NCBI GenBank assembly: GCA_028285305.1
Contig: JANQPV010000021.1
Coordinates: 82,184 to 146,183 of the forward strand
Reading direction: 5' to 3'
Origin: Alphaproteobacteria bacterium
GTDB lineage: Bacteria; Pseudomonadota; Alphaproteobacteria; SMXP01
Length of the DNA: 64,000 nt
The position numbers were made by a program, and so were the translations under genes. How positions within the stretch are numbered: position 1 is the first letter of the stretch; each line of letters opens with the position of its first letter. The notes below the pieces were generated by a model. It saw only the letters and a program-made list of their open reading frames with translations. It ran no database searches and was not told where the DNA came from. Shown piece by piece: positions 36,068 to 44,841 of the stretch.

Positions 36068-36745
36068 TCACGACAGCAGGCGCAATTCTCCCCATACGAT
36101 ATGCCACACCAGGTAGTACCCGATGCGCATGGCGTACATGGGGAGGAAGCCGTGCGAACGAAAGACAAGTAACTGGGCAACATTGAAAATGTAGAGGTGA
36201 ATCCCGGTAAACAGCAAAAGCGGGGCGCTTTCTGATTGAGCTAGGAGAAGTTGGAAAGCGGGTTCGATGAGGGCAATGGCAGCGATCAACGCAAATGAAA
36301 TTCCTCTTGCGGAAGTGAGCAGCAGGAACAACGCGAACGGCAGCAAATGAAACGTGGTTTCTGCAACGAGCGCCATCGTTGGGTAATGCAGCACCGACCA
36401 CGGGAAGCGCACGTTGATATCGTCCGGAAAGCCGAACGCTAGATCTGCGATGATCGTAGGAAGTGCAAACAGGGCGCCTGCAAGAAAGGCCCAGGCGAAG
36501 GGCCTAAGCCATCCCGGACCAAGGCCTGGCGCGGTTTGCATGTCCGTGAGCGCTCGCTGCGTGTCTAGATACCGCACGCAGAAGAAACCGGTGAGGCACA
36601 CACCCCAAATTACGGCGACGGGCTCTATTGGACCAAAGAAAGGCGGCAAACTTTGGCTGGCGCCATAGACCAGGATCGCGGTTGCGGATAATGCGAAGAT
36701 GGCCAAGGCGGCATAGGCCTTCTGATCCGCTGTGAAACTTGCCAT
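36068..36745 (-). CDS. Six- to seven-helix membrane protein, unknown
   Basis: A 225-residue integral membrane protein. Conserved-looking polar residues in the membrane are AETTFH near 125 and RIGYYLVWHIVWGELR near 205-220. The Glu-His and Arg-His pairs recall CPBP-type membrane proteases, but the canonical EExxxR motif is absent, so this is only a suggestion. A GTG three codons upstream (36754) is an alternative start. It is divergent from the Rieske oxygenase, and the FNR box at 36781-36794 lies between the two. Confidence 0.65.
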   Translation of the reverse strand: MASFTADQKAYAALAIFALSATAILVYGASQSLPPFFGPIEPVAVIWGVCLTGFFCVRYLDTQRALTDMQTAPGLGPGWLRPFAWAFLAGALFALPTIIADLAFGFPDDINVRFPWSVLHYPTMALVAETTFHLLPFALFLLLTSARGISFALIAAIALIEPAFQLLLAQSESAPLLLFTGIHLYIFNVAQLLVFRSHGFLPMYAMRIGYYLVWHIVWGELRLLS

Positions 36746-36780
36746 GGTTACCACAACGACGAGAAAGGTCGTAGGTGGCT

Positions 36781-36794
36781 TTGATCTAAATCAA
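36781..36794. promoter_or_regulatory. FNR/FixK box
   Basis: TTGATCTAAATCAA matches the FNR/FixK consensus TTGAT-N4-ATCAA perfectly. It lies 114 bases upstream of the Rieske oxygenase start. A CATAAG -10-like hexamer at 36820-36825 lies at about the right distance for a class II activated promoter. Confidence 0.85.
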
Positions 36795-36907
36795 GGCCAG
36801 CTTGGCCGGATTCAGTTGCCATAAGAAAGCGTCAGCCGTGACGGTATTTGAACACAATAGGCGCTGACAGATCTAAACCATCGCAATTCAGGAGGGAGGA
36901 GCGCGAC

Positions 36908-38458
36908 ATGACCGAGCTTTTAACAGGAACCAACCGTTCAGCAGGTGTCAGCTATTTGGAGCTTTTGGACCAAGATAGTCACCCGGTACGGGATGTTTTG
37001 CGGACAGAGTCCCCTATGGAGCCAGGGCCGACAAAGGTTCCGGTCGAGCGATACTTCTCAAAGGAGTTTCATGATCTGGAAGTTGAAAAGGTCTGGAAGC
37101 GATGCTGGCAAATGGCGTGTCATGAAGATGATATTCCAGATGTGGGTGACTATCATGTTTATGATATCGCAAATCTGTCTTTTCTCATTGTACGAACGGC
37201 TGAAGACCAGTTCAAAGCCTTTTGGAATGCATGTCTGCATCGTGGACGGCAACTAAAAGAGACCCACGGCAAGCTCGCTCGCGGCTTCCGTTGTCCGTTT
37301 CACGGCTGGGCGTGGAACCTGGACGGGTCGGTATTTCAGATCCCGTGTCAGTGGGATTTTCCGTCCGTTGATTTAGAAGAGTACAAGCTGCCTGAAGTGC
37401 AGTTGGATCATTGGGGTGGGTTCATCTTTATCAATCCGGACGAAAACAATACGCAGCCCCTTTCCGAGTTTCTGGGGACCTTGTCCGACGAGTTTTCTTT
37501 GTTGCCCTATGAAAAACGCTACAAAGTTGCTCATGTCGCCAAGGTCTTGCGGTGCAATTGGAAGGTGGCCCAGGAAGCGTTCAGCGAAGCCTATCACGTG
37601 GTCGCAACTCATCCGACGATTCTTGAAACGATCGGCGATGCGAATTCCAAATATGATGTGTTTGGCAACTACTCTCGGGCTTTATCGCCCCAATTCACAC
37701 CGAGCCCGCATCTTGCAAATATGCCGGAATATGAAGCGCTGGCTGACGCTAAACTCTACACGAAGCTTCGTCATCCTTTGTCGGGCCACGTCTATGAACG
37801 CGGTGAGGACGGACTTGTTCACATTACCAATCACGACGGTGAGGTGAGTAAGTTTACGGCGCAAGCCGAATGGATTGAGGGTCCCGTGCGCCATGCCGAT
37901 CCTCATATGTGCGACTGGATTGGCGGCGAGTTGCTGCCGGGTTCCGGTGAAGAGCCAGCCTTTGTTCCCGATTACAACGAGAATGGGGTGAATTGGCGGG
38001 CGAAAATGGCTGAGGGCCCACGGGAACAGTTCCGTCAAGTGCTTGGCGATGTCATGGACGACGTGTCCGATGCGGAGCTGATCGATTCTATCTACTACAC
38101 CGTCTTTCCCAACTTTCATCCGTGGGGGTCGTTCAATCAGATTGTCTACCGGTTTAGACCTTATGGGGACAATCCGGATGAATGCATCCACGAGTGCATG
38201 TACTTTGCGCCGGCGCCTGAAGGGGAGAAACGCCCACCGGCCGCGCCGATTCACTGGCTCGGACCTGACGACGACTGGACGGAAGCGCCGGAGTTGGGAA
38301 TGCTCGCCAAAGTCTTTAATCAAGACGTGGTCAACATGCCATGGGTGCAAAAGGGTCTTAAGACCATGAAGCAACCCTATGTCATTTTCGCAGACTACGG
38401 AGAAACAAAGCCCCGGCATTTTCATAAACTGTTAAATGAATGGATTGAAAAACCCTAG
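36908..38458 (+). CDS. Rieske-type aromatic ring-hydroxylating oxygenase alpha subunit
   Basis: A 516-residue oxygenase. The Rieske 2Fe-2S ligands are CLH (Cys109, His111) and CPFH (Cys129, His132), in CLHRGRQ and FRCPFHGWAW. The mononuclear iron histidines are His230 and His235 in SEAYHVVATHP. GGAGGGAGGA (36891-36900) lies just before the ATG, a very strong ribosome site. There is no beta subunit or reductase next door. Substrates of this long subgroup include aromatics and also quaternary amines. An FNR box upstream is paradoxical for an O2-using enzyme unless it scavenges oxygen or is repressed. Confidence 0.87.
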   Translation: MTELLTGTNRSAGVSYLELLDQDSHPVRDVLRTESPMEPGPTKVPVERYFSKEFHDLEVEKVWKRCWQMACHEDDIPDVGDYHVYDIANLSFLIVRTAEDQFKAFWNACLHRGRQLKETHGKLARGFRCPFHGWAWNLDGSVFQIPCQWDFPSVDLEEYKLPEVQLDHWGGFIFINPDENNTQPLSEFLGTLSDEFSLLPYEKRYKVAHVAKVLRCNWKVAQEAFSEAYHVVATHPTILETIGDANSKYDVFGNYSRALSPQFTPSPHLANMPEYEALADAKLYTKLRHPLSGHVYERGEDGLVHITNHDGEVSKFTAQAEWIEGPVRHADPHMCDWIGGELLPGSGEEPAFVPDYNENGVNWRAKMAEGPREQFRQVLGDVMDDVSDAELIDSIYYTVFPNFHPWGSFNQIVYRFRPYGDNPDECIHECMYFAPAPEGEKRPPAAPIHWLGPDDDWTEAPELGMLAKVFNQDVVNMPWVQKGLKTMKQPYVIFADYGETKPRHFHKLLNEWIEKP

Positions 38459-38485
38459 AGTGAGATAAACAAACTCGAGAAGACC

Positions 38486-39130
38486 ATGGAGCTGGCCGCC
38501 GCCTTGGCCGTGTTTATTGGAAGTCACGTGGCGATTTCCAGAACAGCGATCAAACCGTTCCTCATTGAAAAATTTGGGCGGTCGGCCTATCTCGCCGCCT
38601 ATTCGCTTCTGTCTCTCGTGCTTTTCACATGGGTGATCACCGCGTTGCTTCAAACGCGGATCATCCAGCTCTGGCCAACAACGGATTGGGGCTATGGTTT
38701 TGCTCTGGCGTTAACGTTTTTCGCAACTTTGCTTCTTGGGGCAGGGGCTGTGAGCCCTAACCCGTTTTCCGTCAGCTTTCACGAGCAAGGATTTGATGCG
38801 GCGCGGCCTGGCATTGTTGGTTTCACCCGTCATCCAATTGTCTGGGGCTTTGGCTTGTGGGGGCTTGCCCATGTTCCGGCCAACGGCGATGTCATGGCAT
38901 TGTTGGTCTTTGGCGGCGTTTTTGCGTTTGCCCTTTTGGGAGCTCGATCCCTGGACCGGCGTGCGCGTCAGCGCTTGGGTGAAGACACGTTCAAACAGAT
39001 GACCGCCTCGAACGGCTCGTTGGATCGGAATGCCATCGTAGGCGGCATTGCCGGAGCGCTGGTTTGGATGGGGATCGTGTGGATGCATCCGAGGCTCTTT
39101 GGCGTCGATCCTTTGTTTCCTTTCAAATAG
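38486..39130 (+). CDS. NnrU-family membrane protein
   Basis: A 214-residue membrane protein of the NnrU family with about 6 helices. The N-terminus LAVFIGSHVAISRTAIKPFLIEKFGRSAYLAAYSLLSL and the HPIVWGFGLWGLAHVPANGD segment near 112-131 are family hallmarks. NnrU is linked to nitrite/nitric oxide reduction in Rhodobacter-type denitrifiers. No nir or nor genes are in the window. It begins 27 bases after the Rieske oxygenase and is probably co-transcribed with it. Confidence 0.85.
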   Translation: MELAAALAVFIGSHVAISRTAIKPFLIEKFGRSAYLAAYSLLSLVLFTWVITALLQTRIIQLWPTTDWGYGFALALTFFATLLLGAGAVSPNPFSVSFHEQGFDAARPGIVGFTRHPIVWGFGLWGLAHVPANGDVMALLVFGGVFAFALLGARSLDRRARQRLGEDTFKQMTASNGSLDRNAIVGGIAGALVWMGIVWMHPRLFGVDPLFPFK

Positions 39131-39178
39131 GGATTTTGCCCTCTGGCTTTGCGACATTTGGGCACAGAGTGGGCCCAA

Positions 39179-39192
39179 TTGATCTCGGTCAA
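39179..39192. promoter_or_regulatory. FNR/FixK box upstream of ompW
   Basis: TTGATCTCGGTCAA fits TTGAY-N4-RTCAA with one half-site of the FixK type. It lies 113 bases upstream of the ompW start codon. ompW is an FNR-regulated gene in other Proteobacteria. Confidence 0.75.
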
Positions 39193-39305
39193 ATCGCCTT
39201 GTTTGGTCTCATGAAATCTTCAGCATGCATAGCGATGGCGAGACTTGGTTAAGATTTGTCAAGTATGCTCGTTAACTCTTTTTGGCTGCATAGGGGATTT
39301 CTGAG

Positions 39306-39962
39306 GTGGACAAGATTAAGACGATTTGTGTTGGAGCTTTGAGCGCGCTGATTGTGTGTTCGGGGGTGAGTATAGCGGAAGCGGCGGCGGCCGGGCCTTT
39401 GAAACTGAGGTTGCGCGGTATCGCAGTTGTGCCGCGTGACAATGCCGATATCACGCCGATTGGTGGATCTACGGAAATCAATACCAAATTCGTGCCCGAG
39501 ATCGACATTACCTACCATGTGACAAAACACTTTGCGTTCGAACTCATTGCGGCGACTGCCAAACACGATGTGGAGGCTGTCAGAACATCAATCGGCACAG
39601 TCGATCTTGGTTCGGTCCGTCATATTCCGCCGACGTTAACCCTTCAATATCACTTTTCGCCCGATGCCCAGGTACGGCCGTATGTGGGGGCGGGTCTGAA
39701 CTACACGATCTTTTTGTCTCTTGATGACCCGGAAGGACTGGATGTCAAATACGACAATGGCTTTGGCGCCGCGCTCCAGGCGGGTGTTGACATCGGGCTC
39801 AATGACAATTGGCATATCAACTTTGATGTGAAGCGGCTCTTTCTGGATACGGATGTTTCGATCAATGCAGAAGCCCTGTCGCTGGGAACGATTGATGCAG
39901 ACGTAGATGTCGACCCTTGGATTTTCGGCATTGGCCTCGGCTACACATTTCCGATTGATTGA
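39306..39962 (+). CDS. ompW: OmpW-family outer membrane protein
   Basis: A 218-residue outer-membrane protein: signal peptide about residues 1-27 (ending AEAAAA), then the OmpW eight-strand pattern with FVPEIDITYHVTKHFAFELIAATAKHDVE near 60-88, PTLTLQYHF, VRPYVGAGLNYTIF near 120-133 and the terminal GIGLGYTFPID. OmpW forms a small barrel with a hydrophobic channel and is often induced by low oxygen. The upstream FNR box agrees. The end lies at a hairpin facing the kinase gene. Confidence 0.9.
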   Translation: MDKIKTICVGALSALIVCSGVSIAEAAAAGPLKLRLRGIAVVPRDNADITPIGGSTEINTKFVPEIDITYHVTKHFAFELIAATAKHDVEAVRTSIGTVDLGSVRHIPPTLTLQYHFSPDAQVRPYVGAGLNYTIFLSLDDPEGLDVKYDNGFGAALQAGVDIGLNDNWHINFDVKRLFLDTDVSINAEALSLGTIDADVDVDPWIFGIGLGYTFPID

Positions 39963-39989
39963 CGCCTGAGTAGTTGTGGGGCTCAGGCG
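39963..39989. terminator. Possible bidirectional terminator
   Basis: CGCCTGAG (39963-39970) and CTCAGGCG (39982-39989) form an 8-bp stem with an 11-base loop right after the ompW stop, in the gap between convergent genes. There is no T-run after it, so the strength is uncertain. Confidence 0.45.
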
Positions 39990-40042
39990 CCCTTATGGCC
40001 GGCCGGAGGCGTTTTTCTCCGTGTCGGCTATTTTTTGTGCGC

Positions 40043-41536
40043 CTATTTCGATTTGACGCTTAGCTCGGACTTGCAGAGAGCCAGGGTCTTTTCGGGGCTT
40101 CCGGATGCATCGATGAGATGCCACCGGCTGGGAGGCGCATACTTGGACAGCTGTCGGCGAAGTATCTCTACCGTTGCGTCTGACGCGTCATTGATGCGTG
40201 ACCGAATCCTTTCCTCTAGCACTTCGGATGGGGCCTCCAACCACAGACCGACAAATTCAACGCCAGTTCGCTTTGCGAAGGACTCAATGTGGTCCTGTTC
40301 GCTTGCGGACAAAAAGGTTGCATCTACGACAACGGATACGCCGGCTTTAACGGCGTGAAACGCGTCCTTGCACAATCGCTGATAGACACGCTCGCTGTTT
40401 GCCGGCGTATAGTGGTCTGCGCTGAGCCTGGTCTCGGCTTGGACACCGGCAAGGCGTTTGCGGATGCTGTCGCTGCGAATCACGATGCAATCGGTCGGTT
40501 CACTCAATGTGGCCGACAGTCTGCGCGCGAGCGTGGATTTTCCCGTGCCCGAGAGTCCGCCCACGGCAATCAGTTTTGGGCTGGGGCGGGGTTGCAGAAA
40601 TTTCAGAGCGTATTCCAAAAAGACAGGCGCTTCCTCGCGTTGGCTTTGACCGGCTTCCGGCAAACCGCCAACCATTGCCCGAATTGCCGCGCGCATCGAC
40701 ATGAAGAGCGGAAGGATACTTAGACCCGAGAAGTCGCGGGTGTTTTCTTCATATCTGCTGAGAAATGCGTTGGCTTCCTGATCAAGCCCTCTATGGACAA
40801 GATCCATCAGAAGAAAACTCACATCATAGGCGATGTCGATACAGCGGAAACTGTCATTAAATTCGATCGCATCAAACGGCGTCGGCCGATCTTGAAACAC
40901 ACAAATGTTTCCCAAGTGCAAGTCGCCATGGCATTCGCGGACGAAACCACGGCGTTGCCTGGCATTTAGTCGCGCCTTTACCCGTTCCGCGCTCGTATTA
41001 ATTAGATCGATCCAAGTGGCGACATCGGGCCCGCTCAATGGTGAGGGTGTTCCCTTTTTTATGTTGGATATGAGATCAGTTAGAGTTGCCTCAGTTCCTT
41101 TGAAGCCGCCATACTTCGGCGCCGCGGGCGCTTGTTTGTGGAAGTCTGACACGACGTCGGCTAAGTCACGAACCACCTTATCGCTTAGACCGTGGTGAAG
41201 GGCGAGCGAATCCAGTTGGGCGTCGTCGTCGAAGCGGCGCATTTTGACGGCCCACTCGATGACCTCTCCTTGACCGCAAAACCGAATGGTTCTGTTCTCA
41301 AGGGTTATCGGCACCACAGCCAAGTAGAGGCCCGGAGCTATGCGCCGGTTCAGGCGGAGTTCTTTCGCACACGCTTTTCGTCTAAGCTCTAGAGAAGAAT
41401 AGTCCAGGAAGTTATATGAAACGTTCTTCTTAATTTTGTAGGCAAAGTCTTTGGTCAGAATAATGTGCGAGGCGTGGGTTTCGATGTGCCGGTTTTCCTG
41501 AGGTGCGGTGGAGGAAGAGACCAGCAGCGCGTTCAC
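40043..41536 (-). CDS. Bifunctional APH-like kinase / P-loop kinase
   Basis: A 497-residue fusion. The N-terminal part (about 1-300) resembles aminoglycoside phosphotransferase-like kinases (REC HGDLHLGNICVF near 203-216, DAIEFND near 225), the catalytic and metal loops of the family. The C-terminal part holds a Walker A motif VGGLSGTGKST near 325-333 of an AAA/adenylylsulfate- or zeta-kinase-like domain. The start is GTG at 41536, the only start between the preceding in-frame stop and the conserved sequence. Its substrate is unknown. The FNR box at 41763-41776 may control it. Confidence 0.82.
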   Translation of the reverse strand: MNALLVSSSTAPQENRHIETHASHIILTKDFAYKIKKNVSYNFLDYSSLELRRKACAKELRLNRRIAPGLYLAVVPITLENRTIRFCGQGEVIEWAVKMRRFDDDAQLDSLALHHGLSDKVVRDLADVVSDFHKQAPAAPKYGGFKGTEATLTDLISNIKKGTPSPLSGPDVATWIDLINTSAERVKARLNARQRRGFVRECHGDLHLGNICVFQDRPTPFDAIEFNDSFRCIDIAYDVSFLLMDLVHRGLDQEANAFLSRYEENTRDFSGLSILPLFMSMRAAIRAMVGGLPEAGQSQREEAPVFLEYALKFLQPRPSPKLIAVGGLSGTGKSTLARRLSATLSEPTDCIVIRSDSIRKRLAGVQAETRLSADHYTPANSERVYQRLCKDAFHAVKAGVSVVVDATFLSASEQDHIESFAKRTGVEFVGLWLEAPSEVLEERIRSRINDASDATVEILRRQLSKYAPPSRWHLIDASGSPEKTLALCKSELSVKSK

Positions 41537-41762
41537 AATCTCTTGTTGCGAGATGTCGTCGGACTTGGTGCGAACGGATCGGATGGTTGCCCCCTAGAAT
41601 GACGGCCCCAAAAGGACCCGCCGGCGGACTTAGCGAGGGGCATTTATGCCGGCGGGTTGCATCCGAAAACTCACCTTGATGGCCCGTGAGGCCTTTTAGG
41701 TCAGATTTCAAATGGTCATTTAGCTGACTCTTTGGAGATTAGTATTTTTCCGTCCAATCGCT

Positions 41763-41776
41763 TTGATCCAGATCAA
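41763..41776. promoter_or_regulatory. FNR/FixK box
   Basis: TTGATCCAGATCAA is a perfect TTGAT-N4-ATCAA palindrome. It is 227 bases from the kinase-fusion start (minus strand) and about 500 from ccoN, so it may serve the kinase gene, a small RNA, or the cco operon. Confidence 0.85.
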
Positions 41777-41888
41777 CATCTTGAAGCGCAGGGCGGTTGG
41801 ACTCTTCCGGAGTGGTGATTCTCATTGGCTCTAGATTGATTGTTCTTGGCTCTCATTGTTGCAGCGCCCTTGCCGTATCTGCAAAAAA

Positions 41889-41963
41889 GTCCGCCGACTT
41901 CTTCAGCACTTGAAAATTGATCGGCGGACGTTCAGGAGAGAGATGAAAAAAAAGCGTGTCTAA
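41889..41963 (+). other. Hairpin and six-codon ORF
   Basis: GTCCGCCGA (41889-41897) and TCGGCGGAC (41921-41929) form a perfect 9-bp stem around 23 bases. Five bases later AGGAG (41934-41938) precedes ATG at 41943 of a frame reading MKKKRV and stop. Either a leader-peptide element or coincidence. Confidence 0.35.
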
Positions 41964-42058
41964 AGCGGAGTTCAGCCGAGCGAATCAGCCTGATGTGTCA
42001 CTTTCAGAACCCCTCTCAGGGTGAGGTATGTGTATAGGCACAGCCTGGTCGAACCACA

Positions 42059-42072
42059 TTGACTGAAGTCAA
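42059..42072. promoter_or_regulatory. FNR/FixK box for ccoN
   Basis: TTGACTGAAGTCAA has perfect TTGAC/GTCAA arms, the FixK variant of the FNR box. GATAAT at 42098-42103 lies 25 bases downstream, close to the class II activator spacing, giving a start near 42110 and a leader of about 160 bases before ccoN. Confidence 0.88.
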
Positions 42073-42273
42073 AGCTCCACCAATTTTTCGCTGTGAGGAT
42101 AATAGGACGGGTGCGGCAAAAAGACCTGCGCTAAGCAAACGCATTGTTATCTGGCGACGGGGTATGCATTGGTGCCACGAGATGCAGTGCGGTCCGATGC
42201 CGTTTGACTTGCATCAATTTATCGATCGGACGAAGTTCCCATGGTGCCTTTACTTTAACGCGAGGGACTGAGC

Positions 42274-43923
42274 ATGGCATTGAACGCAAATCAAGCGTCA
42301 ACGAATCCAATTGATGATGTCGTTCTCACAAGTGTCTTTCTAGCTTTTGGAATTCTGCTTTCGTTGTACGTGGCGGCGAACGCGGCTGATCCGCAAATGG
42401 AGATTCATGCTCTCATGTTTGCGGCAGCCTTTGCGTTTGGAGCTTTGTTTCTTGCTCGCCATGTGATGGAGGAGCCCAAAGCCGAACCCGGCGGCTATGC
42501 CATGGGCGTCGTGCGTGCGGGCGTCTTTGCCTCGGTGTTTTGGGGGCTTGCGGGCTTTCTTGTCGGGGTGGTGATCGCGGCCCAGCTTGCGTTTCCCAAT
42601 TTGCTCTATTTCCCCGATGCAGCATGGACGAGTTTTGGCCGGTTGCGGCCGCTACATACGTCCGCAGTTATCTTTGCCTTTGGCGGAAATGTGCTCATCG
42701 CTACGTCGTTTTATGTCGTGCAGAGAACATGTCGGGCGCGATTGTTCGGCGGCATCGCTCCTTGGTTCGTGTTCTGGGGGTACAACCTGTTCATCGTCAT
42801 CGCGGCGACAGGATATTTGATGGGCGTTACCCAATCGAAGGAGTACGCCGAGCCTGAATGGTATGCGGATCTTTGGCTGACCATAGTCTGGGTCGTCTAT
42901 TTGCTTGTCTTCTTAGGAACGGTTCTCAAGCGAAAAGAACCCCATATCTACGTGGCGAACTGGTTCTATCTGTCGTTCATCGTAACGATCGCCATGCTGC
43001 ATATCGTCAACAATCTGGCGGTGCCTGTTTCTTGGACGGGCTCGAAAAGCTACTCGTTGTTCTCAGGGGTCCAGGATGCGCTCACGCAGTGGTGGTATGC
43101 CCACAATGCCGTGGGCTTCTTCCTGACCACTGGCTTTCTCGCCATCATGTACTATTTTATTCCTAAGCGCGCGGAACGTCCGGTCTATTCATACCGCCTG
43201 TCGATCGTTCATTTTTGGTCGCTTATCTTCATCTATATTTGGGCAGGACCTCACCATCTTCATTATACGTCTCTGCCCGAGTGGGCGCAGACCCTCGGCA
43301 TGACGTTTTCGGTCATGCTGTGGATGCCCTCTTGGGGCGGCATGATCAATGGACTGATGACGTTGTCCGGGGCGTGGGATAAGCTTAGAACCGATCCTGT
43401 GTTGCGCATGATGGTGGTTTCCGTTGCCTTTTACGGTATGTCCACATTCGAGGGTCCGCTGATGTCGGTGCGGGCGGTGAACTCGCTTTCTCACTATACG
43501 GACTGGACGATTGGTCATGTCCACTCAGGTGCTCTTGGCTGGGTTGGCTATATTAGTTTCGGCGCTCTATATTGCCTTGTTCCTTGGCTTTGGAATCGGA
43601 AGCAGCTCTACTCCAATGCGCTTGTCGAGTGGCACTTCTGGATCTCGACGATCGGCATCGTTCTCTATATTACATCCATGTGGGTGTCCGGAATTATGCA
43701 AGGTCTGATGTGGCGGGCCTATAACGAATTCGGGTTCCTTCAATATTCGTTCGTGGAAACGGTCGAGGCGATGCACCCTTACTATATCATCCGTATGATT
43801 GGCGGATCGCTCTTCTTGGTTGGCGCGATTATCATGGCCTACAATCTCTATAGAACGGCGCGAGGCGACATTCGCGCGAATGAACAGGTTCCGTTGGCAC
43901 CCGTGCCGGCGGCCGCAAGTTAG
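42274..43923 (+). CDS. ccoN: cbb3-type cytochrome c oxidase subunit I
   Basis: A 549-residue polytopic subunit that holds haem b and the haem b3-CuB centre of the high-affinity oxidase. About 12-14 helices; the haem-ligand context [25 protein letters not shown] is near 129-153, and the [21 protein letters not shown] loop near 322-342 carries the CuB histidines. GAGGG precedes the ATG. It is the first gene of ccoNOQP-GHIS. The upstream FNR/FixK box at 42059-42072 explains low-oxygen induction. Confidence 0.96.
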   Translation: MALNANQASTNPIDDVVLTSVFLAFGILLSLYVAANAADPQMEIHALMFAAAFAFGALFLARHVMEEPKAEPGGYAMGVVRAGVFASVFWGLAGFLVGVVIAAQLAFPNLLYFPDAAWTSFGRLRPLHTSAVIFAFGGNVLIATSFYVVQRTCRARLFGGIAPWFVFWGYNLFIVIAATGYLMGVTQSKEYAEPEWYADLWLTIVWVVYLLVFLGTVLKRKEPHIYVANWFYLSFIVTIAMLHIVNNLAVPVSWTGSKSYSLFSGVQDALTQWWYAHNAVGFFLTTGFLAIMYYFIPKRAERPVYSYRLSIVHFWSLIFIYIWAGPHHLHYTSLPEWAQTLGMTFSVMLWMPSWGGMINGLMTLSGAWDKLRTDPVLRMMVVSVAFYGMSTFEGPLMSVRAVNSLSHYTDWTIGHVHSGALGWVGYISFGALYCLVPWLWNRKQLYSNALVEWHFWISTIGIVLYITSMWVSGIMQGLMWRAYNEFGFLQYSFVETVEAMHPYYIIRMIGGSLFLVGAIIMAYNLYRTARGDIRANEQVPLAPVPAAAS

Positions 43924-43932
43924 GACCGGCCG

Positions 43933-44661
43933 ATGTTCGATCGACACCAATTTCTAGAAAAAAACGGACTGATACTGACCGTTGCCATTCTCGTTACGGT
44001 GGCGATCGGCGGATTGGTCGAAATCGCCCCCTTGTTCTATCTGGAATCGACGATCGAAAAGGTAAAAGGTGTACGGCCCTATACGCCCCTCGAGCTCGCC
44101 GGCAGGAACATTTATGTCCGCGAGGGATGCTACGTCTGTCACAGTCAACAGATTCGGCCGTTGAGGGACGAAGTGGAACGCTACGGGCATTATTCTTTGG
44201 CGGCTGAGAGCATGTACGACCACCCGTTCCAATGGGGGTCGAAGCGGACCGGACCAGATCTTGCCCGGGTTGGCGGTAAATACTCCGATGATTGGCACCG
44301 GGAGCACTTAATTGATCCGCAAAGTTTGGTGCCTGAAAGCGTGATGCCGCCCTATGCGTTCTTGCAAGAGACCGCTCTCGATTTGTCAAATATGAGTGCC
44401 GCCCTAAGGGCCAATCGGATCGTCGGCGTGCCGTACACAGAAGACATGATCGAAAATGCTGTCAGCGATGCCAGGGCTCAAGTTGATCCTTTTTCGGATG
44501 ACTATGATGCGCTTCTCGAAAGGTATCCCGGGGCGATCATTCGGGAATTCGATGGAGACGCGACTGCGCTCACCGAAATGGACGCGCTCATCGCGTATCT
44601 TCAAGTGCTGGGGACAATGGTCGATTTCGATGCCTATGAACCCGAACAGAACTACCGATAG
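43933..44661 (+). CDS. ccoO: cbb3-type cytochrome c oxidase subunit II (mono-haem)
   Basis: A 242-residue membrane-anchored c-type cytochrome: one N-terminal helix (about 11-31), then the haem site [11 protein letters not shown] with Cys66. The [28 protein letters not shown] segment near 96-123 includes the axial-ligand region. It passes electrons from CcoP to CcoN. It follows ccoN by 9 bases. Confidence 0.96.
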   Translation: MFDRHQFLEKNGLILTVAILVTVAIGGLVEIAPLFYLESTIEKVKGVRPYTPLELAGRNIYVREGCYVCHSQQIRPLRDEVERYGHYSLAAESMYDHPFQWGSKRTGPDLARVGGKYSDDWHREHLIDPQSLVPESVMPPYAFLQETALDLSNMSAALRANRIVGVPYTEDMIENAVSDARAQVDPFSDDYDALLERYPGAIIREFDGDATALTEMDALIAYLQVLGTMVDFDAYEPEQNYR

Positions 44662-44670
44662 GCGGATGGT

Positions 44671-44841
44671 GTGTACGAAACGTTAAGTCAGTTTGCACAG
44701 ACTTGGGGTCTTTTGCTGTTTGTGGGTGCGTTCGTTCTTGTGCTGATTTACGCCCTGTCACCGGCCAACAGAGACGAATTTGAAAAAGCTAAGCATATCC
44801 CACTAGACGAAGAGGACGAAAATGGCGGCGCCGAACAATGA
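44671..44841 (+). CDS. ccoQ: cbb3-type cytochrome c oxidase subunit CcoQ
   Basis: A 56-residue protein read from GTG at 44671: one membrane helix (about residues 12-30, GLLLFVGAFVLVLIYALSP) followed by a charged tail of 25 residues (NRDEFEKAKHIPLDEEDEN). Size, topology, tail and position between ccoO and ccoP identify CcoQ, which stabilises the oxidase. Its end overlaps the ccoP start by 20 bases. It is easily missed because of the GTG start and length. Confidence 0.9.
   Translation: MYETLSQFAQTWGLLLFVGAFVLVLIYALSPANRDEFEKAKHIPLDEEDENGGAEQ

Larger units (their letters stand above)
41537..42273. other. 737-base regulatory gap between the kinase and the cbb3 operon
   Basis: No convincing protein-coding gene. 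It contains two FNR/FixK boxes (41763-41776 and 42059-42072), a 9-bp inverted repeat (41889-41897 with 41921-41929), and a tiny ORF with a good ribosome site at 41943-41963. The open frame at 42059-42271 begins inside the second FNR box and is judged spurious. The length and contents suggest a complex oxygen-responsive control region or a small RNA. Confidence 0.6.

Noticed and set aside
42059..42271. 70-codon open frame just before ccoN
   Set aside because: It begins at a TTG inside a perfect FixK box, has no ribosome site and no protein-like pattern.
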